This document shows positions 6,557 to 7,936 of a DNA stretch of 7,936 nt, one piece after another. Each line of letters starts with the position of its first letter. Within the stretch, counting starts at the first letter, position 1. A program made the translations under genes and the position numbers. This DNA comes from DASYSA01 sp036003885. Its GTDB lineage: Bacteria > Acidobacteriota > Blastocatellia > UBA7656. The stretch covers positions 1-7,936 of the forward strand of contig DASYSA010000090.1 of NCBI GenBank assembly GCA_036003885.1. The letters are read 5' to 3'. The notes under the pieces were generated by a model. It was given only the letters and a program-made list of their open reading frames with translations, was not told where the DNA came from and made no database searches.

Positions 6557-6791
6557 CCTGGGGTTGATGCTTGGTTGCGACGGGCCTGATGGGAGATACT
6601 AGCGCGGCCGAGAAAACCCTTGTTCGGTAGGGCGCCGATTCGGCTTCCAGTCTGTGAAGCCACCTTGGTTTTATGATAGGACGTTCGGCTCCGAGATCAT
6701 CTCGACAGCGAGGCGAGAGTCAGACACAAGGTGCTCGCTCACCTGGAAGAACAGCACATGAATCTGCTCAAGGAGTATCCAGCTTGCGGGC
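6557..6791. other. Intergenic stretch between STAND and Rhs genes, one unassigned open segment
   Basis: No complete gene is seen. Frame +2 is open from 6680 to the TGA at 6839. It reads as a helical, charged peptide (HLDSEARVRHKVLAHLEEQH at its centre) followed by a Cys/Arg-rich tail. It has no good start codon, because the preceding in-frame TAG is at 6677 and the first ATG is at 6758. It may be the end of a gene whose start was lost, or chance. The family was not recognised. An AAGGAG at 6770-6775 is too far (16 bases) from ATG 6792 to be a convincing ribosome-binding site for the Rhs frame. Confidence 0.4.
6642..6673 (+). terminator. Weak terminator-like hairpin after the STAND gene
   Basis: GGCTTC (6642-6647) pairs with GAAGCC (6656-6661) across an 8-base loop. 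A modest T-rich run (GGTTTTA) follows at 6667-6673. The stem has only six pairs and the T-run is interrupted and offset, so intrinsic termination is possible but unproven. The site, about 85 bases after the STAND stop, is where the operon should end. Confidence 0.25.
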
Positions 6792-7936
6792 ATGCTTCGA
6801 CAGGGCGGTGCAGGTCTGCGCGCAGGACAGGAGCGAGCTGACGCTGACGTTACCCATCGGGTGGTAACTGGCGGGGCAGTGACGACCGAAGTCTTTGGGT
6901 ACGATTCGAGCCGCCTGCAACTGACTTCGCAGACAGCAATGCGGGGCAGCACTACCCTGATGAGTCTGACCTACAACTATCAGGCAACGGCAGGTCAGAA
7001 CGGCGTGGGAACGACCGCCGGAAACAGTGGCCAGTTGATGTCGATCAGCGGGTTGATCAATGGAACTACTGAAAGCGCGTCGTATACCTATGACCTCTCG
7101 AATCGCTTGACAACCTCGTCGCAGACCACGAACGGAGTGAACGCTCAGAGACGCTTTGTGTACGATCGCTGGGGTAACCGAACAGGAGTGTGGGACGCGA
7201 CCACTGGAGGTAATCTGATCCAGAGCGTTGTCTTGCAGCAGAGCGGAGGCGTCCCGACGAACCGATTGAATAGCGTGACAACGAACAGTGTACAAGCCAC
7301 TTATACCTACGACGCAGCGGGCAACGTTATCAACGATGGCACACACAGCTACGTCTATGACGCCGAAAACCGCTTAGTATCAACAGACGGTGGGGCAGTC
7401 TTGTGCTCTTACGACCATCAGAACCGCCGCGTGAAGAAGACAACAGCTTCAGGAACAAGGCACTACGTGTGGGAGGGCTCTCAAGTACTGGCTGAGTATA
7501 ATGGGACGACTGGCGCGGAGCTTTTGAACTACATCTACGCGGGGCGAATGATTGCCAAATCCGAAGGCGGAGTTCTGAGATATTTCTTGAGCGACCGGTT
7601 GAGCAGCAGGGTCGTGCTGGATGTGAACGGAAGCGCCGTTGGTGTCGAATCTCAGCTCCCGTTTGGCGAAGCACTCGCGCCGAGCGGCGAGCAAGAGAAA
7701 CACACCTTCACGAGGTACGAACGAGAAAGTGAGACGGGGATGGACTATGCACTGAACCGTGGGTATTCCTCGACAGGAGCAAGGTTTCAGTCGCCAGATC
7801 CGTACCGCGCAAGCGGATACATGGTGGACCCGCGAAGTTGGAACAGGTACAGCTATACGCGCAATGATCCGGTAAATCGAATTGATCCGCTGGGCCTTGA
7901 GGATTTACCTGAGGGTTGGTCGTACCAGTGTACTAA
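6792..7936 (+). CDS. C-terminal part of an Rhs/YD-repeat protein, 5'-truncated, runs off the window
   Basis: The frame is open from 6762 (after TGA 6759) to the window edge; the first ATG is at 6792, giving 381 residues with no stop. Rhs resemblance starts only at about residue 24-30 (nt 6861 onward). YD repeats are clear: YTYDLSNRL (98-106), FVYDRWGNR (122-130), YTYDAAGNV (171-179) and YVYDAENRL (187-195). The conserved Rhs core follows: YFLSDRL (264-270), FTRYERESETGMDYALNRGY (306-325), RFQSPDP (331-337), and NRYSYTRNDP leading to DPLGL (351-369). In polymorphic toxin systems this core is a shell that is cleaved after the DPxGL-type motif to release a variable toxin tip. Here the tip begins at about residue 370 and is cut by the window. 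Full Rhs proteins usually exceed 1000 residues and carry a secretion or anchoring N-terminus. None is present here, so this is either a decayed gene or an orphan tip cassette. The family call is firm; function in the present state is doubtful. Confidence 0.88.
   Translation, partial: MLRQGGAGLRAGQERADADVTHRVVTGGAVTTEVFGYDSSRLQLTSQTAMRGSTTLMSLTYNYQATAGQNGVGTTAGNSGQLMSISGLINGTTESASYTYDLSNRLTTSSQTTNGVNAQRRFVYDRWGNRTGVWDATTGGNLIQSVVLQQSGGVPTNRLNSVTTNSVQATYTYDAAGNVINDGTHSYVYDAENRLVSTDGGAVLCSYDHQNRRVKKTTASGTRHYVWEGSQVLAEYNGTTGAELLNYIYAGRMIAKSEGGVLRYFLSDRLSSRVVLDVNGSAVGVESQLPFGEALAPSGEQEKHTFTRYERESETGMDYALNRGYSSTGARFQSPDPYRASGYMVDPRSWNRYSYTRNDPVNRIDPLGLEDLPEGWSYQCT

Noticed and set aside
6634..6644. 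Near-palindrome GCCGATTCGGC
   Set aside because: The loop is too tight for a stable hairpin, no T-run follows, and it overlaps the better stem at 6642.
6768..7346. 192-residue ORF on the minus strand
   Set aside because: It is antisense to clear YD repeats. Its composition is Ser/Arg/Cys-rich and has no recognisable domain.
1..7936. CRISPR array, tRNA, rRNA or insertion sequence
   Set aside because: No regularly spaced DNA repeats, no tRNA-like cloverleaf and no transposase or terminal inverted repeats were seen by eye. The WD40 and YD repeats are protein-level repeats only.

Overview
The window is a bacterial accessory region of moderate GC content, with every supported gene on the + strand. 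The Rhs/YD-repeat wording, including a tail of the form SWNRYSYTRNDP..DPLGL, and the pairing of a SIR2 protein with a very large STAND-WD40 protein recall Acidobacteriota. That taxonomic guess rests on remembered family style and is only moderately secure.

Layout. (1) Positions 1-690 hold a GTG-started small ORF with a strong Shine-Dalgarno sequence and then sequence that changes reading frame repeatedly. I read it, tentatively, as a frameshifted adaptor-like protein (resembling EACC1, effector-associated constant component 1) followed by the relic of a caspase-like effector. (2) Positions 693-1595 encode an intact SIR2_2-type protein of 300 residues, a probable NAD+-hydrolysing effector. (3) Two bases later, at 1598, begins a 1652-residue protein. 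It has an nSTAND1-type ATPase, a coiled coil, one transmembrane helix, a second coiled coil, 14 WD40 repeats (enough for two seven-bladed propellers) and a C-terminal TPR-like domain. It ends in a perfect 18-bp tandem duplication. (4) Positions 6557-6791 are intergenic, with a weak terminator-like hairpin and an unassigned open reading segment. (5) From about 6861 to the window end runs the C-terminal core of an Rhs/YD-repeat protein that lacks nearly all of its usual N-terminal length and runs off the right edge.

How it fits together. The central pair looks like a two-gene conflict (probably anti-phage) operon. The STAND protein would be the sensor and switch: WD40 and TPR domains sense a ligand, and the ATPase oligomerises. 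The SIR2 protein would be the effector that depletes NAD+. The genes are translationally coupled, and each has its own ribosome-binding site. The decayed module upstream and the truncated Rhs gene downstream suggest a site with repeated turnover of defence and toxin genes. The SIR2-STAND pairing as such belongs to known families. The less ordinary points are the split two-gene format, the transmembrane helix between ATPase and propellers, and the possible relic of a different effector system directly upstream.
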